Shown here in pieces: positions 34,101 to 43,821 of a stretch of DNA of 64,000 nucleotides. Both the position numbers and the translations under genes were made by a program. Each line of letters opens with the position of its first letter. Position 1 is the stretch's first letter. Origin of the DNA: Botryococcus braunii (taxonomy: Eukaryota > Chlorophyta > Trebouxiophyceae); assembly GCA_002005505.1 (NCBI GenBank), contig KV908674.1, positions 26,001 through 90,000 of the forward strand, written 5' to 3'. A model generated the notes under the pieces. The model was not told the origin of the DNA and ran no database searches. It saw nothing but the letters and a program-made list of their open reading frames with translations.

Positions 34101-35116
34101 CGGGATTACCTAAGACCAAATCTGGGTACAATGCAATTTGGGTTGGGGTTGATAGATTATCTAAATTTGCCCATTTTGCGCCGACGTCACAGGAGGCCGA
34201 CGCCGCTGACATTGCCCAACTATTGCGCACGCGTGTCTTCACTTTACATGGCTTTCCCCGTGAGATAGTTTCAGATAGAGACCCACGTTGGGTGGGCAAG
34301 TTCTGTCAGGAGTTGTTTAGGCTCACGGGGTGCCGGTCCGCCTTGTCTACTGCTTTCCACCCCCAGAGCGACGGCCAGACTGAACGCATCAACAGAATCT
34401 TGGAAGATTACCTTCGGCATTATGTGGGGGGGAGACAGACTGATTGGGATAAGCATTTGTGTGAGGCCGAGTTCGCATATAATAATACTTACAATCAATC
34501 TATCAATACTACTCCGTTTCGCTTAACTTTTGGGCAGGACCCTGTGATCCCTTTTCAAGAAATCTATGATGCACCTGTTCTTGGTCGTGGTATCGAGCAA
34601 GAATATGTTCCAGCTGCGGCTGAGTTTGTCAGACGTATGCGGTGGGACTTAGAACGGGCCAGGACTTGCCTTAAGGCAGCCCAAGAAAGACAGAAGGCGT
34701 ACGCCGATAAAAGGCGGCGGGACCTACCAAGCTTTGAAGTAGGTCAACAAGTCCTGCTTTCGTCAAAGAATATTAAGTTCAAACATTCCAGGACTAAGAA
34801 ATTGTTGCCAAGGTACATTGGCCCCTTTCCCGTCACCCGGGTTATTTCCCCGGTAGCATACAAGTTGCTGCTACCTACGCATTTGCGCATGCACGACGTA
34901 TTCCATGTTTCCCTTCTCAAACCTTATAAAACTGACGGAAGCGTGCAACCCCCACCTCCTCCTGAAACCATAGATGGTGAGCTAGAATATGAGGTGGAGG
35001 CAGTGCTTGCACATAGAGAGCGGAAACTTAGGGGCAAGAAAGTAGTGCGCGAGTATCTTATTAAGTGGTCCGGCTATGAGAGCATCCATAACACCTGGGA
35101 ACCGAGGAAAACTTAG
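31151..35116 (+). CDS. pol: G pol polyprotein (1321 aa)
   Basis: Complete Ty3 pol in one frame. A pre-protease domain shared with A and D lies at residues about 45-125. Protease DTGATHTF has Asp154. RT has YLDD at 547-550. RNase H has TDASDIGVGAVL. Integrase has a zinc finger (HCDSCQ) and catalytic Asp981, Asp1042 and Glu1078, the last two with the canonical 35-residue spacing, then GPF and chromodomain (EYLIKWSGYESIHNTWEP). The frame stops at KT 35114-35116. Adding one base would continue through a chromodomain helix and a basic Arg/Lys tail, so the end is probably a frameshift truncation. Confidence 0.94.
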   Translation: MIMEQYLTTFSPYPNFYSSLKQQAGQLLDCLFSCSTSLEIQPDGTHLPQFVVVKRGEVEQTLSRFRQDQLGAPQMHACFVLGAKVAKSATIFPFLKGMRVLLQGKKDRNIPYSYVVYYAPPQHCISFCQALAHPDLAFIFNIRCGGVSGVALVDTGATHTFVRRSFVNTLGLRPVNTPVSVQLADGQTMTSAGTVSLRLHLSRTYVEQRKFIVCDRLLDGIDVILGNDFLKDRGAFIDYAQNALHLKPAHFPHYITLRNNAIVPETSPINHTKIISAISANRALRKGAQMFWGVVREETKEGTMGNGRDQSWEEIVLGKVASATMKEEPPPWDTDEATDLNLNSRDAIGSMTGKPKELRELLLQFLDVFPDKLPELPPDRGVAHTIPMEPGHVPPCRPTYRLAEPEVKECRRHVEELLTQGFIRPSSSLYGSPILFVRKKDGSFRMVIDYRAVNNLTRKDKYPLPRIDDLLDKLQGSQYFSSFDLLSGYHQVRLHEADVPKTAFRTPFGSYEFLVMPFGLTNAPSTFQRLMNSIFHDFIREGFVVIYLDDLLIHSQSLEDHYQHLARVLERLREQKLYAKLSKCDFLTSELCYLGHVVGRDGLKVDPAKVKAIKDWPTPITATHVRQFLGLANYFRKFVKNYSTIAAPLTHLTGKTPWIWGNPEQHSFDSLKNALVNAPTLVLPNPQKPYRVVTDASDIGVGAVLLQDQKPVAYFSKKFNSAETRYSTTEKELLGVLYALKEWRCYVLGTSFVVVTDHKANSFLQTQSLLSPRRARWAEYLQQFDIKWEWSPGVGNPADPLSRCPNLAVANVSGGHLGEHSLLVEADMMGAGEAADSHSLPSQLEGMEAWVRVLKDAYLVDGWLSRKQNRRKLAHRNGFWYKNSRLYVPSHYVSVDGAERNLRREILENLHGPPIVGHQGRDRTIELVARSWWWPGVNADVTDYVAHCDSCQRVKPFSGLPVGLLHPLEIPSRKWESMSMDLITGLPKTKSGYNAIWVGVDRLSKFAHFAPTSQEADAADIAQLLRTRVFTLHGFPREIVSDRDPRWVGKFCQELFRLTGCRSALSTAFHPQSDGQTERINRILEDYLRHYVGGRQTDWDKHLCEAEFAYNNTYNQSINTTPFRLTFGQDPVIPFQEIYDAPVLGRGIEQEYVPAAAEFVRRMRWDLERARTCLKAAQERQKAYADKRRRDLPSFEVGQQVLLSSKNIKFKHSRTKKLLPRYIGPFPVTRVISPVAYKLLLPTHLRMHDVFHVSLLKPYKTDGSVQPPPPPETIDGELEYEVEAVLAHRERKLRGKKVVREYLIKWSGYESIHNTWEPRKT

Positions 35117-35731
35117 TGCATTCTCGAGAGGCGGTACAGCAGTACTGGAGTCTAACCACGGGGCGTGGGTCGGAAGCTAAACGGACAGGAACGGAAGCTA
35201 CATCTCAACGCAAGCGTGCTAGGCGTGCTTGACGCCCTGGCAGGTCGGGTCGGCCCCTTGGTGCTCCTTTTGTGGGAAGCTCTGGAAGTGGCAATCAGAG
35301 TGCACCTTGGGGGTACTCCAGTATGGGTAGACCTTAGGAGTGGAACGGACATGGGAACAGACGAGAGTGAGGGCGTGGCCCCTCTCGGGTGCGTGCGGTG
35401 CTAACCGCTCACCCTGGACAGGACACATGTGTAGAGTGTCGCGACTTGTGTTTACCCTGATGTATCGTGATGTGGAAAGGACCAGTGGAAAGGACTGGAC
35501 TAGTTGTCGTATCGGTTCCCGGGTTCGCGTAAAGGACAGGACTGGACATGTAGGAACATACACGGACTGGACTGGATATGTAAGGACTGGACAGGACAAG
35601 GGGTCCGGCTGGGGCTGGGGACGCCGGACTAGCGACTCTCGGTCTCTAAAGCTCCAAAACCTAAAGCCTTGGGTGGTTGGGTTAGTCTCCTTACCTACTT
35701 GGCCGGGACGTCCAAGATAGGAGGGGGAGGA
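35117..35731 (+). other. G 3' region
   Basis: It holds the out-of-frame remainder of the chromodomain and a basic tail (to about 35231), then noncoding DNA with short GGACTGG/GGACAGG repeats (35476-35602). A purine tract GGAGGGGGAGGA lies directly before the LTR. Confidence 0.65.
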
Positions 35732-35972
35732 TGTAACAGGGGTTCAACGATCGGGCGAACCTCGTGACGCGTAACGGCGTTACACGTGCAGTAGCGCACC
35801 GGTGGTGCTGCTGTGCGGGCAGAGATTGGACAAGATAGAGAGTTACTAGGATAGTGTAGGCACTCAAAGGCTTGGGTTTAGAGTTATAGAGACCTTGGGC
35901 GAGAGGTGGAGCCCCATTATGTAAGGTTCGTGGCAGTCGGGGTTTGGGACCTTTGCCGATCGGTCCGTGACA
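35732..35972 (+). repeat. G 3' LTR
   Basis: 241 bp with two differences from the 5' LTR; followed by AGTGT and E1 protease sequence. Confidence 0.95.
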
Positions 35973-38900
35973 AGTGTGGCAATTGACCTGACTGTGGGGT
36001 CTCTGGATTTTGGAGTCACCTGTCTCCCCACAGAGTTGGCATACTATGACCTTGTTTTAGGGAAACCTTGGTTGACTATGTTTAATCCGGTTGTAAATTG
36101 GAAGCTAAATGCAGTGTCATTGATTCATTCTGATAGGACACATGTACTTGTGGGCTGCCAAAGGTCAGGTGTACCTGAGTATGTGATCTCCTCCATAGAA
36201 GTGGAAGAGTTGGTCCAGTTGGGTGAACCAATGTATCTGATTCAGCTTAATGCAGTGACCGAACCCTCCTTGGATACTAATACATATAACGTGCCAGAGT
36301 TGGAGCAGCTTTTGCAGGAATTTAAAGATGTCCTTTCAGGACTGCCTTAGGGCCTGCCTCCCTCTCGTGCTGGAGACCACTATATTAGATTGGAGCCGGG
36401 CGCAGTTCCTCCAGCCTCCCGCATTTATCCACTGTCCGGAGCCCAGCTTGCTGAGCTTCGTGCACAGTTGCAGGAGCTCCTAGAGAGGGCTTCATCCGCC
36501 CATCGACTTCCCCTTTTGGTGCACCTATCCTGTTCGTCCCGAAGAAGGATGGTGGTTGGCGTTTGTGTATTGACTATAGAGCCTTGAACAGGGTTACAGT
36601 GAGAAATCAACACCCTTTACCTAGGATTGATGAATTGTTTGAGCAGTTGCATGGAAGTTGTGTGTTTTCTAAGCTTGACCTTGCCTCTGGCTACCACCAG
36701 ATTCGTATGCATGAGGATAGCATAGAAAAGACTGCTTTTAAAACCCGTTATGGTCATTATGAGTTCACTGTCATGCCTTTTGGGTTAACTAATGCTCCTG
36801 CCACTTTTCAATCTGTTATGAATACTATCCTGGCTCCCTTTCTGATAGGTTTGTGTTGGTTTACCTGGATGACATCCTGATATATTCTAAGTCTGTTGAA
36901 GAACACATGGAGCACTTACGTATTATCTGTCAGTGCTTAGGGAAGATAATTCTATTGTAAAAGATCTAAATGTGAGTTTGTTTCTAAGCAGGTGGAATAC
37001 TTGGGACACTTGTTGACACCCAAGGGATTATGGTGGATCCGAGGAAGGTTGCAGCCATCCGGGACTGGCCCACTCCCTTGAATGTGTCACAGTTGAGAGG
37101 TTTCTTAGGCTTGACTCAATACTATGACACATTTATGGATCATTTTGCAGATGTTGCTTATCCTCTTACTGAGTTACTCAAAAGGATGTGCCATGGACTT
37201 GGGAGGGACCCTAAGCCAAGCCTTCATTGCATTGAAGATCTTGTGTCCTCTCCTCCATGTTTGTTAATGCCAGACTTAGACAAACCTTTTGTTGTGCATG
37301 TAGATGCCTCAGGCTTTGCTGTGGGTGCTGTTTTGCAGCAGGATCAAGGCAGGGACTGCAGCCCGTCGCCTTCGAGTCCAGGAAACTCCAGCCCCTGAGA
37401 GAAAATTGGCCCCGTATGACAGAGAATTATTGGCTCTTGTTCATGCTTTGGCTAAAGGAAACATTTGTTGCTGGGTGCTAAATTTACAGTTCACACTGAT
37501 CAGCAGGCTTTAAAGTACTTACTGACTGCTCCTGTTAGGACTAGTAGGCAGGAACGTTGGCTCACTGAGATTATGAGGTTTATGCCTGATATAAGTATGT
37601 TAAAAGCACTGATAATGTGGTTGCAGATGCCTTGTCTAGGCGTGTTGACCTTGCAGTGATGCATGTCTCCTCTGTTGCTGTCTCTTCTCTCGTACAAGAG
37701 ATTGCCTTGCTTTGTGTTTCTGATCCCACAGTTGCTAAACTTGTGGATGAAGGTGTTTTGGTATGAGGACTCTGTACCTTATTCTGTGCAATCAGGGAAG
37801 TCTATGTACCTGATGCATTGAGAGAGAGGGTGCTGAGAGAGTGCCATACCACACCCTTTTCTGGTTATCTTGGTATTAACAAGATGTATGAGCGAGTGTG
37901 CAGGGAGTTTTGGTGGCCACGTCTCAGCTCATCAGTCAGGGACTTTTGCAGTCTTGTGACATGCCAGCGCAACTAAGGAACTGGAGCCGTACCTTATGGT
38001 TGCTTCAGCCACTGCCCATTCCAGATGGACCTTGGCAGAGCGTTTCCCTTGATTTTAGTGACTGATTTACCTGTCTGTTGTGGTTTGACTCTATTGTGGT
38101 ATTTGTGGATAGGTTTCTAAGTTGTGTGTCTTGGCTGCATGCACTAAAACCATCACTGCACCTCAACTTGCACAACTGTTTATAGACAGGGTCTTTGTGA
38201 GATTTGGAATGCCTACCTCCATTGTGAGTGATAGAGATCCGAGGTTCACTAGCCATTTTTGGAAGGCCTTTGTTAAATTATTGGGTACTGAGATTGCTAT
38301 GTCTACTGCTTACCACCCTCAGACAGACGGGCAGACAGAGAGAATGAATCGGACCATGGAAGACATGTTAAGAGGGTTTGTGGGGCCGAGACAGGATGAC
38401 TGGTGCAAGTATTTAAGCATGGTGGAGTTTGCTTACAATAACTCTCTCCAGGCTTCCACACTGCAGACACCCTTCTTCCTGAATCACGGGCGCCATCCCC
38501 TTACTCCCTTGTCTTCTACTGTTCCTTCACGTTCTGCAAATCCTGCTGTGTCTGAGTGGGTTGAGGGGCTGCAGACTGCCATGAAAAGTGCCAAGTCTAA
38601 TCTTGCCTCTGCACAGCAACGGCAGAAGTCTTATGCAGATAGAAAGAGACGAGACCACCCTTTCAAGGTGGGGGACCAGGTGTTGCTGGCTACAAGGAAG
38701 AACCAACTTTCACCTGGGCTCTCGTCAAAACTATCAGCTAAGTATTTTGGGCCCTTTACTATTGCTGCAGCAGTTGGTACTCGTGCTTTTAGACTTATCT
38801 TGCCTGAGACTGTGAACATTCATCCTGTGTTTCATGTTTCCCAGCTGAAACCTTATGTGTCTTCATCTGTACCAGTGACTGTTATTTCACCACCTCCTTT

Positions 38901-39231
38901 GTATGCAGATAAGCGTGGCGGCGTTTATGAAGTTGAGGCCATCATTGCTAAAAAGAGAGTTGGAAAGTCTTGGCGTACTTGGTCAAATGGATGGGCTATG
39001 ATGAGACTGAGAACACTTGGGAGCCCCTTGCCCATGTTCGCCACTTGGCAGACGACGTGGCAGCTGCCCCAGTCCTTTCTTAAGTCCCACTTGCGGGCAT
39101 CCCTTGTTGAGCCACTTGCGGCCTTGAGACTTTTCCAGCCATTTGCGGCTGATGACCCTTGGACTTCGCCAGCCAGCTTGGATCTGAGAGGGAGGGAGGG
39201 TGGAAGGGTCTGGGAGGGAGAGGGATCATGA
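35973..39231 (+). pseudogene. pol: E1 pol (protease end, RT, RNase H, integrase), decayed
   Basis: Homologous to E2 pol but heavily damaged. GLPEGLP of E2 is GLP-stop here (TAG about 36348). Lost bases break the frame near 36490, 36850, 36940, 37190, 37380 and 37600, among others. Still legible: [20 protein letters not shown], a shifted YLDDILIY near 36860, RNase H VDASGFAVGAVLQQ, the integrase finger near 37860-37975, and an open integrase segment 38122-39231 (VSDRDPRF, AYHPQTDGQTERMN, KLSAKYFGPF). The chromodomain is shifted near 38975. Confidence 0.9.
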
Positions 39232-39838
39232 ATTGGGACTTGCATGCATGTCTCTTGTTCATATGCTTTGCATGGGTTATGTTTCCTTGACCCACGGCTC
39301 CATTTTGTGATGCACTTGCTGTGGCAGTGTAGCTGCAAATTGTAGTTCCGTGTCTGCATGACTTGCTTTAGTATCTTACCCATGAGATACACTATGTGGT
39401 AGTTAGCTGTGTATGGCTTGCTGCTCTAGACAATATGCCTTATGCCTGTGCTGGAAAGCCACCTCAAGCGAAGGTTACACTGCAGTGCAGGGTAACTGGA
39501 CCTAAGGTTTGGACAAGTGCTAGTCTAATGACTCAACCTAATTGTTTCATCACTGGTGTGAGTGCTGTCTAGAGAGTTCGTCCCCTAAGTTAGAGGATCC
39601 GCCTTGTAGACGATAGTCCTTGGAATGTTAAGGTGTTCGAGCATTGAGCAGATGAGTCCCTCGTCTGTGTCGTGCTAACTTGCTTTGTGGACTTCATCTT
39701 CTGACTTGCTGGTTTGGTAACTATAGGAGGTGTGATTATCTATAGTTACAGTAAGCAGGGTTCGTGATACCCCTGTCTTACGTTTGTGGCTCCATTGCCA
39801 TAAACACCATCTCATAGCTTATGCCAAGGGGGAGGGCA
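39232..39838 (+). other. E1 3' untranslated region
   Basis: No gene supported. It is closely matched in reverse by 44083-44840 of E2. It ends with the purine tract AAGGGGGAGGGCA before the LTR. Confidence 0.65.
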
Positions 39839-40093
39839 TGTAGCATTTCCTAGGGTATAATGCTCTAGTATGGTCCTTGGCATTGCTCATTGACTTGCCA
39901 TGTGATCTGAGTTCGCAGTACAACCTCGCTCAGGTAGTTCGCTCGGTTGCCCGACTACGCGTCTGAGGCAGTACAGTATAATTCAACCCACCCTGGGTTT
40001 AAGAGTGGGCTTGCGAATCAATCATGTAACACTCTTTCCAAGCACACCACAAATTGTCTGATTCCTAAACCTCTTCCGCTAAGCTATACTACA
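39839..40093 (+). repeat. E1 3' LTR
   Basis: 255 bp, TGTAGCATTTCC...TATACTACA, then GTCGC (40094-40098) and D gag sequence. Confidence 0.93.
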
Positions 40094-40723
40094 GTCGCAC
40101 AAGCTTCCGTCTAATGCGTTAGGCAAGCCGCCGGTGTTCACGGGAAATAACACTAGGCACTGGGTTGCTATTGTTAAGAATTATGTTGAGGCACAGGGAA
40201 TCAACGATGACCAGCAAGAGCTTCGCGTTGGCGTCTCATTTCTCTCTACAAGCATTCAGGGTCACTGGTCCTCGTATGTCGTAACCCATCCTTCCCCTAC
40301 TTTCGAAGATTTTCAGCAATTCCTGTTTGATTTTTATGACAAGAATGTAGGGGTGACGGAGGCCCGCCGACACTGGCAGGGGGTTCGTCAAGGAGTCTGT
40401 TCAGGAGTATGCCTTGGCGTTTAACTCCGCTCTTGCCGACCTGAATTCCATGCCTGGTGGGGAGGTCACGGAGAATGAGAAGGTTACGAATTTTCTGAAT
40501 GGGTTGCGTGCATCGTTGCATTCTCAGTGTCGAATTAATCACAAAACTGGCCGTGCTTTCGATTCGTATATGGAGCTCTACCAGATCGCTCGTGGGCTCG
40601 ATGATACTGTCGCTGAAGGGTTTCGTTCGCGCGGTTCCGATATGTTTCCTTCGAATCACCATGCTTATCGTGGGTTTGGTCGTTTCGATCGTGGGTTTGG
40701 TCGTCGGCGCGGTGTGTTTTAAG
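40094..40723 (+). pseudogene. gag: D gag, middle part
   Basis: Resumes D gag after E1. PPVFTGNNTRHWVAIVKNYVEAQ is a gag-like start; a frameshift near 40385 separates it from 40414-40722 (ALADLNSMPGGEV, FLNGLRASLHSQCRINHKTG), and another shift lies before the hAT-like insertion at 40723. It continues at 42966 with Arg/Gly-rich sequence. Confidence 0.8.
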
Positions 40724-41165
40724 CAGTGGTCCGATTAGTGCCGTAGGGTAGTTGCCAAGCCGGCGACTTTTCCAGGCAATATTTGTTTTTAGGTTGCCAC
40801 AGGGTGGCAACTTCAACTTCAGTTAATTTTTTTTTGGGTTGCCATCGTTGCAACTTCGAGCGTTTACGGCGAATTTTCAAGTTGTCCGCTCATGTGCTGT
40901 ACAGAAGTGTCCCTAGGGCATTGCAAACTTGGATAAACGGCAAGGGATGGGCATAATGACACCCTTTCTTTGTTGTTTGCATGTATGACACATAAAGTTA
41001 CAAAGACCCTGCAAGAATTAACCCTCCTTGTCCAGCCTTCAGTTTACCCAAGCAAACTCTACTGAGCTCCAACACAGCGGCAAAGTGTACTAAGCATTAA
41101 GCTCAATACCACGGCAAACTGTACATGTACTAAGCACTGGAGAGCTACCTAACCTTTCCTACAAG

Positions 41166-41167
<2 letters not shown>

Positions 41168-41247
<80 letters not shown>

Positions 41248-41297
41248 GTGTGTGCGTGTGTGTGTGTGTGTGTGTGCGTACGTGCGTGCGTGCGTGC

Positions 41298-41384
<87 letters not shown>

Positions 41385-41393
41385 TGTGTGTGT
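41168..41393. repeat. (TG)n microsatellite in the hAT-like element
   Basis: About 226 bp of TG/CG/TT dinucleotides with a GTGC-rich core near 41276-41300. Long open frames of alternating Cys and Val or His and Thr across it are artefacts of the repeat. Confidence 0.95.
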
Positions 41394-41478
41394 CCCGACT
41401 CGGGAATTACCAACTGAAGCCTGGCAACTACGGGCCCTATCACAATAGCCGGGACGGACCCTCGTCGATCGAAAATCG

Positions 41479-42153
41479 TTGTACCGCGAGGGTCGATTTC
41501 GCATCGAGCAGACGGAGACGGAGAAAGAAAGAAGAAAGAAAGAATACCAGCTCTTGATCCCCATTTTCCACCCTGGCTCCCAATGCCCGTGCTGCTTGAG
41601 GGAGTTGGATGTCTGGGGCGACCACGCGGTCCACTGCACCTCAGGGGGGGATGTTGCCATTGTCGGCCGACATTACTCCGTTCGTAACGGCCTGGACGCT
41701 GTCCTTACCTCAGCTCGTCAGCGGGTCACCCGGGAACCCGCCTTTCCCACCCCTGTCCCTGGCCAGGAGCGCCGTCGCGCAGACCTCCGCCTCCATGCGT
41801 GGGAGGAGGGGCGTGACCTTTATATCGACATCGTTGGCTCTTCTCCACTCACAGTTGCCAACTTGCTGCACTTCGTGCCGGGTGGGGCCGCCGCGCGCGC
41901 TGCCCAAGACAAGCAGACCCGCTATGCTGTCTTGTTGTCGCGTCAGCAGCCGCCTGTGGCTTTCCAAGCCTTCGCTTTTGAAACATTGGGAGGGTTGCAT
42001 GCTGATGCGCTGGCCTTGTTGCAGAGGCTCCAGGGGCTTTTGAACCAAGCCATCATTGCTCAAGAAGATGTGGAGGGATATTTTGTCATTCGTCGGGTCA
42101 GTTTCATCATTGCGGCGGCTGTGGGTCGCCAGCTGGCTGCTCGCCGGGTGTGA
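41479..42153 (+). pseudogene. Restriction-like endonuclease fragment with CCHC finger (non-LTR retrotransposon type)
   Basis: An open frame without an early ATG. From about 41584 it reads a finger CPCC-9-H-3-C (GDHAVHC), then RHYSVRNGLD, REPAFPTP, RRADLRLHAWEEGRDLYIDIVGSSPL and an A/K/Y-containing C-terminal part (KQTRYAVLL, FAFETLGG). The order (Cys/His finger, RH, Glu, AD/PD, distal Asp) resembles the C-terminal nuclease domain of R2-like and some algal non-LTR retroelements. The normal PD is AD here. No reverse transcriptase precedes it, so it is a relic or captured fragment. Family assignment is inference. Confidence 0.55.
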
Positions 42154-42948
42154 CTCATAGCTTGACACATTGGGGGTTTGGGTCCCTGAACATTGGGCTG
42201 GTCTTTTTTACTCCACTCTTGTAAAGAAAGAATTACATCAACCCAGCCCAAAGGGCCTGATGAGGCTAAACGCTGACCGGGGGGGGGGGGTGTCAGCCTG
42301 ACACTGTCAGGCCAAACGGAGACGGAGGATCATCCATCCGGATGGTCTTCGAACCCAAAACCCAACCTGGAAAGTGCCTCGCCCATATGCAAAACACGCT
42401 TATATTAAATAATAATATACTGTAGAGTACAAATGTTTTGTGTATCGCGAATGTTTTTATTATTCCGAATTCAACCTGGCACGCGAAACTTAAAACCATT
42501 GTGGAATTTTGCATTTTCAATATAAAAGTAACAGAAAGCATATTAGAAATAAATCTTGGCCTTTCCTTGTGATTCGATACAAGCAACATTGCATTTGTGG
42601 ACCGCGAGTCCTTATCGTGAACTGAACGAAGAATTAAGCATTGTAATAGCGAAGGGGGCCTAACGGACCGTTTCGCCTCCAAAATCCGGTACATCAGTAA
42701 TTAACGTCGACGATAACGGACCGGCATTGTGATAGGGGCCTACCCCCCATAACCAAATAATTTCATGTTGCCAATCGGCAACTCCTATACACTACTAAAT
42801 AATTTCTGGTTGCCACGGGGTGGCAACTCTAGGCCATACGAGTTTAATTAAAGTTGTCGAATTTGGCAACCTTCATGGGCTGAAAATATTTAATATTGCC
42901 ATTTTTCTGAAAAATTTAGTTAAAGTTGCCAATATGGCAACAAGTTAC
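42154..42948. other. Right arm of the hAT-like element
   Basis: Noncoding. It contains a 12-base G run (42279-42290), a perfect hairpin GCCTGACA-C-TGTCAGGC (42296-42312), and four GTTGCCA/TGGCAAC motifs near the right terminus, including GTTGCCAATATGGCAAC (42925-42941). No gene seen. Confidence 0.6.
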
Positions 42949-42965
42949 CACTGATCGGAGCACTG

Positions 42966-43378
42966 GTTTTAAGGCTCGTGGGTTTCGTGCTCGTGGTCGC
43001 GGTTTTGATCGCGGTGATCGCTCGCATCATCGCCATGTCCCCGGTTGTCATCATGGGTCTTTTCCATCCCAGTCCATGCCGCTCACTTGTTATGGGTGTG
43101 GCCTCCCTGGCCACAAGCAGTCCGAGTGCCCTATGACTCCCCGGTTCTCGCAAGGATCTGCGCAGGTACCGCAAGCCCCAGCACATCACGCCGGTCCCCC
43201 AAATTCTGGTCGCGGCAATGCACCGAGTGGGCGTGGATCCTCTCGTGGGCGTGGACGCTTCAGCTGGTATGACGACTTATCTTTCTCAAAACTTGTGGCT
43301 GCTCATGTTTGTTTGGCATGGCCATGCCAAAGGGACGTGGAATTGAACTTCTTGTTTGTGAAGATACCCCCCAAGTGA
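42966..43378 (+). pseudogene. gag: D gag, C-terminal part with zinc knuckle
   Basis: Resumes after the GTTTTAAG duplication. Arg/Gly-rich segment (RGFRARGRGFDRGDR), zinc knuckle CYGCGLPGHKQSEC from 43088, and a second Arg/Gly run, ending at 43378. The pol frame (ATG 43318) overlaps this end by 61 bases in the -1 frame, so D probably used -1 frameshifting or reinitiation. Confidence 0.85.
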
Positions 43379-43821
43379 CCATGCAAGATGGTCATGTGTA
43401 TGCGTTCGTGCTTAAGCCCGAAAAAGCCGATGAAGTGCTCTCCGAGTATAATGCCCTGAAGAAGAATGCCCGTCAGATTGGCGCTTATTTTGTTTTGCCC
43501 AAACGAGTTGCTAAGGCAGTAAGTGTTGCTCCCCTTTTAAAAAGTAAAGAGAGAATTATGGAGGGGAGGCGCAACGAAAGTGTAGCTTTGAAAAGTGCGC
43601 ATGGGGAAGAGAGAATTGTGGCCCCATGGTCTTTTGAAGTGTGGTATGACAAGAAGAGGCCCAGTATATCAATGGTGAGAAAAGCACACCCCGAAGCGCA
43701 AATGGTCTTGCGCGGTATGGTTGCAGGGGCAACCGCTGATTGTGCAGTTGATACCGGGGGAGAACTCTCATTCATCTCGGCAGAATTTCTGAAGAAAGTG
43801 AACATAACCCCGCAACAAGTG
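43318..43821 (+). pseudogene. pol: D pol, pre-protease and protease start (cut by E2)
   Basis: From ATG 43318: the pre-protease domain shared with A and G (FVLKPEKADEVLSEY, then AYFVLPKRVAKA), a Lys/Glu-rich stretch, and a protease beginning CAVDTGGELSFIS (about 43745). The active-site triad is DTGG where DTGA or DSGA is usual. E2 entered after 43821; sequence resumes at 48404 with DELEVEVATG. Confidence 0.85.

Larger units (their letters stand above)
29459..35972 (+). mobile_element. Ty3/gypsy element G, nearly intact
   Basis: LTRs of 241 bp (29459-29699, 35732-35972) with two differences (CACCTAAAG/CACTCAAAG), flanked by AGTGT (29454-29458, 35973-35977). It carries a primer-binding site, an open gag, and an open 1321-codon pol overlapping gag by four bases. 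It is the best preserved uninterrupted element in the window. The only defect I see is a missing G near the end of the chromodomain. Confidence 0.96.
6474..40093 (+). mobile_element. Ty3/gypsy element E1, interrupted by F and G
   Basis: LTRs of 256 bp (6474-6729) and 255 bp (39839-40093) flanked by GTCGC on both sides (6469-6473, 40094-40098). Own sequence is 6474-7070, 27861-29458 and 35973-40093. The coding part right of G is badly decayed, with a nonsense codon and several frameshifts. Four LTR differences make it older than F, A1 and A2, as nesting requires. Confidence 0.93.
40724..42965. mobile_element. hAT-like non-autonomous DNA transposon carrying a nuclease fragment
   Basis: 2242 bp bounded by 17-bp imperfect inverted repeats, CAGTGGTCCGATTAGTG (40724-40740) and the complement of CAGTGCTCCGATCAGTG (42949-42965), 15 of 17 matching. 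The flanks carry a perfect 8-bp duplication GTTTTAAG (40716-40723, 42966-42973). CAGTG ends plus an 8-bp duplication are the hAT hallmark. Near both ends lies the near-palindrome GTTGCCAC[A/G]GGGTGGCAAC (40793-40811, 42809-42827) and further GTTGCCA motifs, as expected of subterminal transposase sites. No hAT transposase is present. The interior has a (TG)n tract and a restriction-like endonuclease fragment. Confidence 0.85.

Noticed and set aside
41168..41660. Long frames of alternating Cys-Val or His-Thr
   Set aside because: Pure translation of (TG)n or (CA)n repeats.
40724..42965. piggyBac-type insertion at TTAA within GTTTTAAG
   Set aside because: The duplication is 8 bp and the inverted repeats begin CAGTG, which fits hAT better than piggyBac (TTAA only, ends usually CCC).
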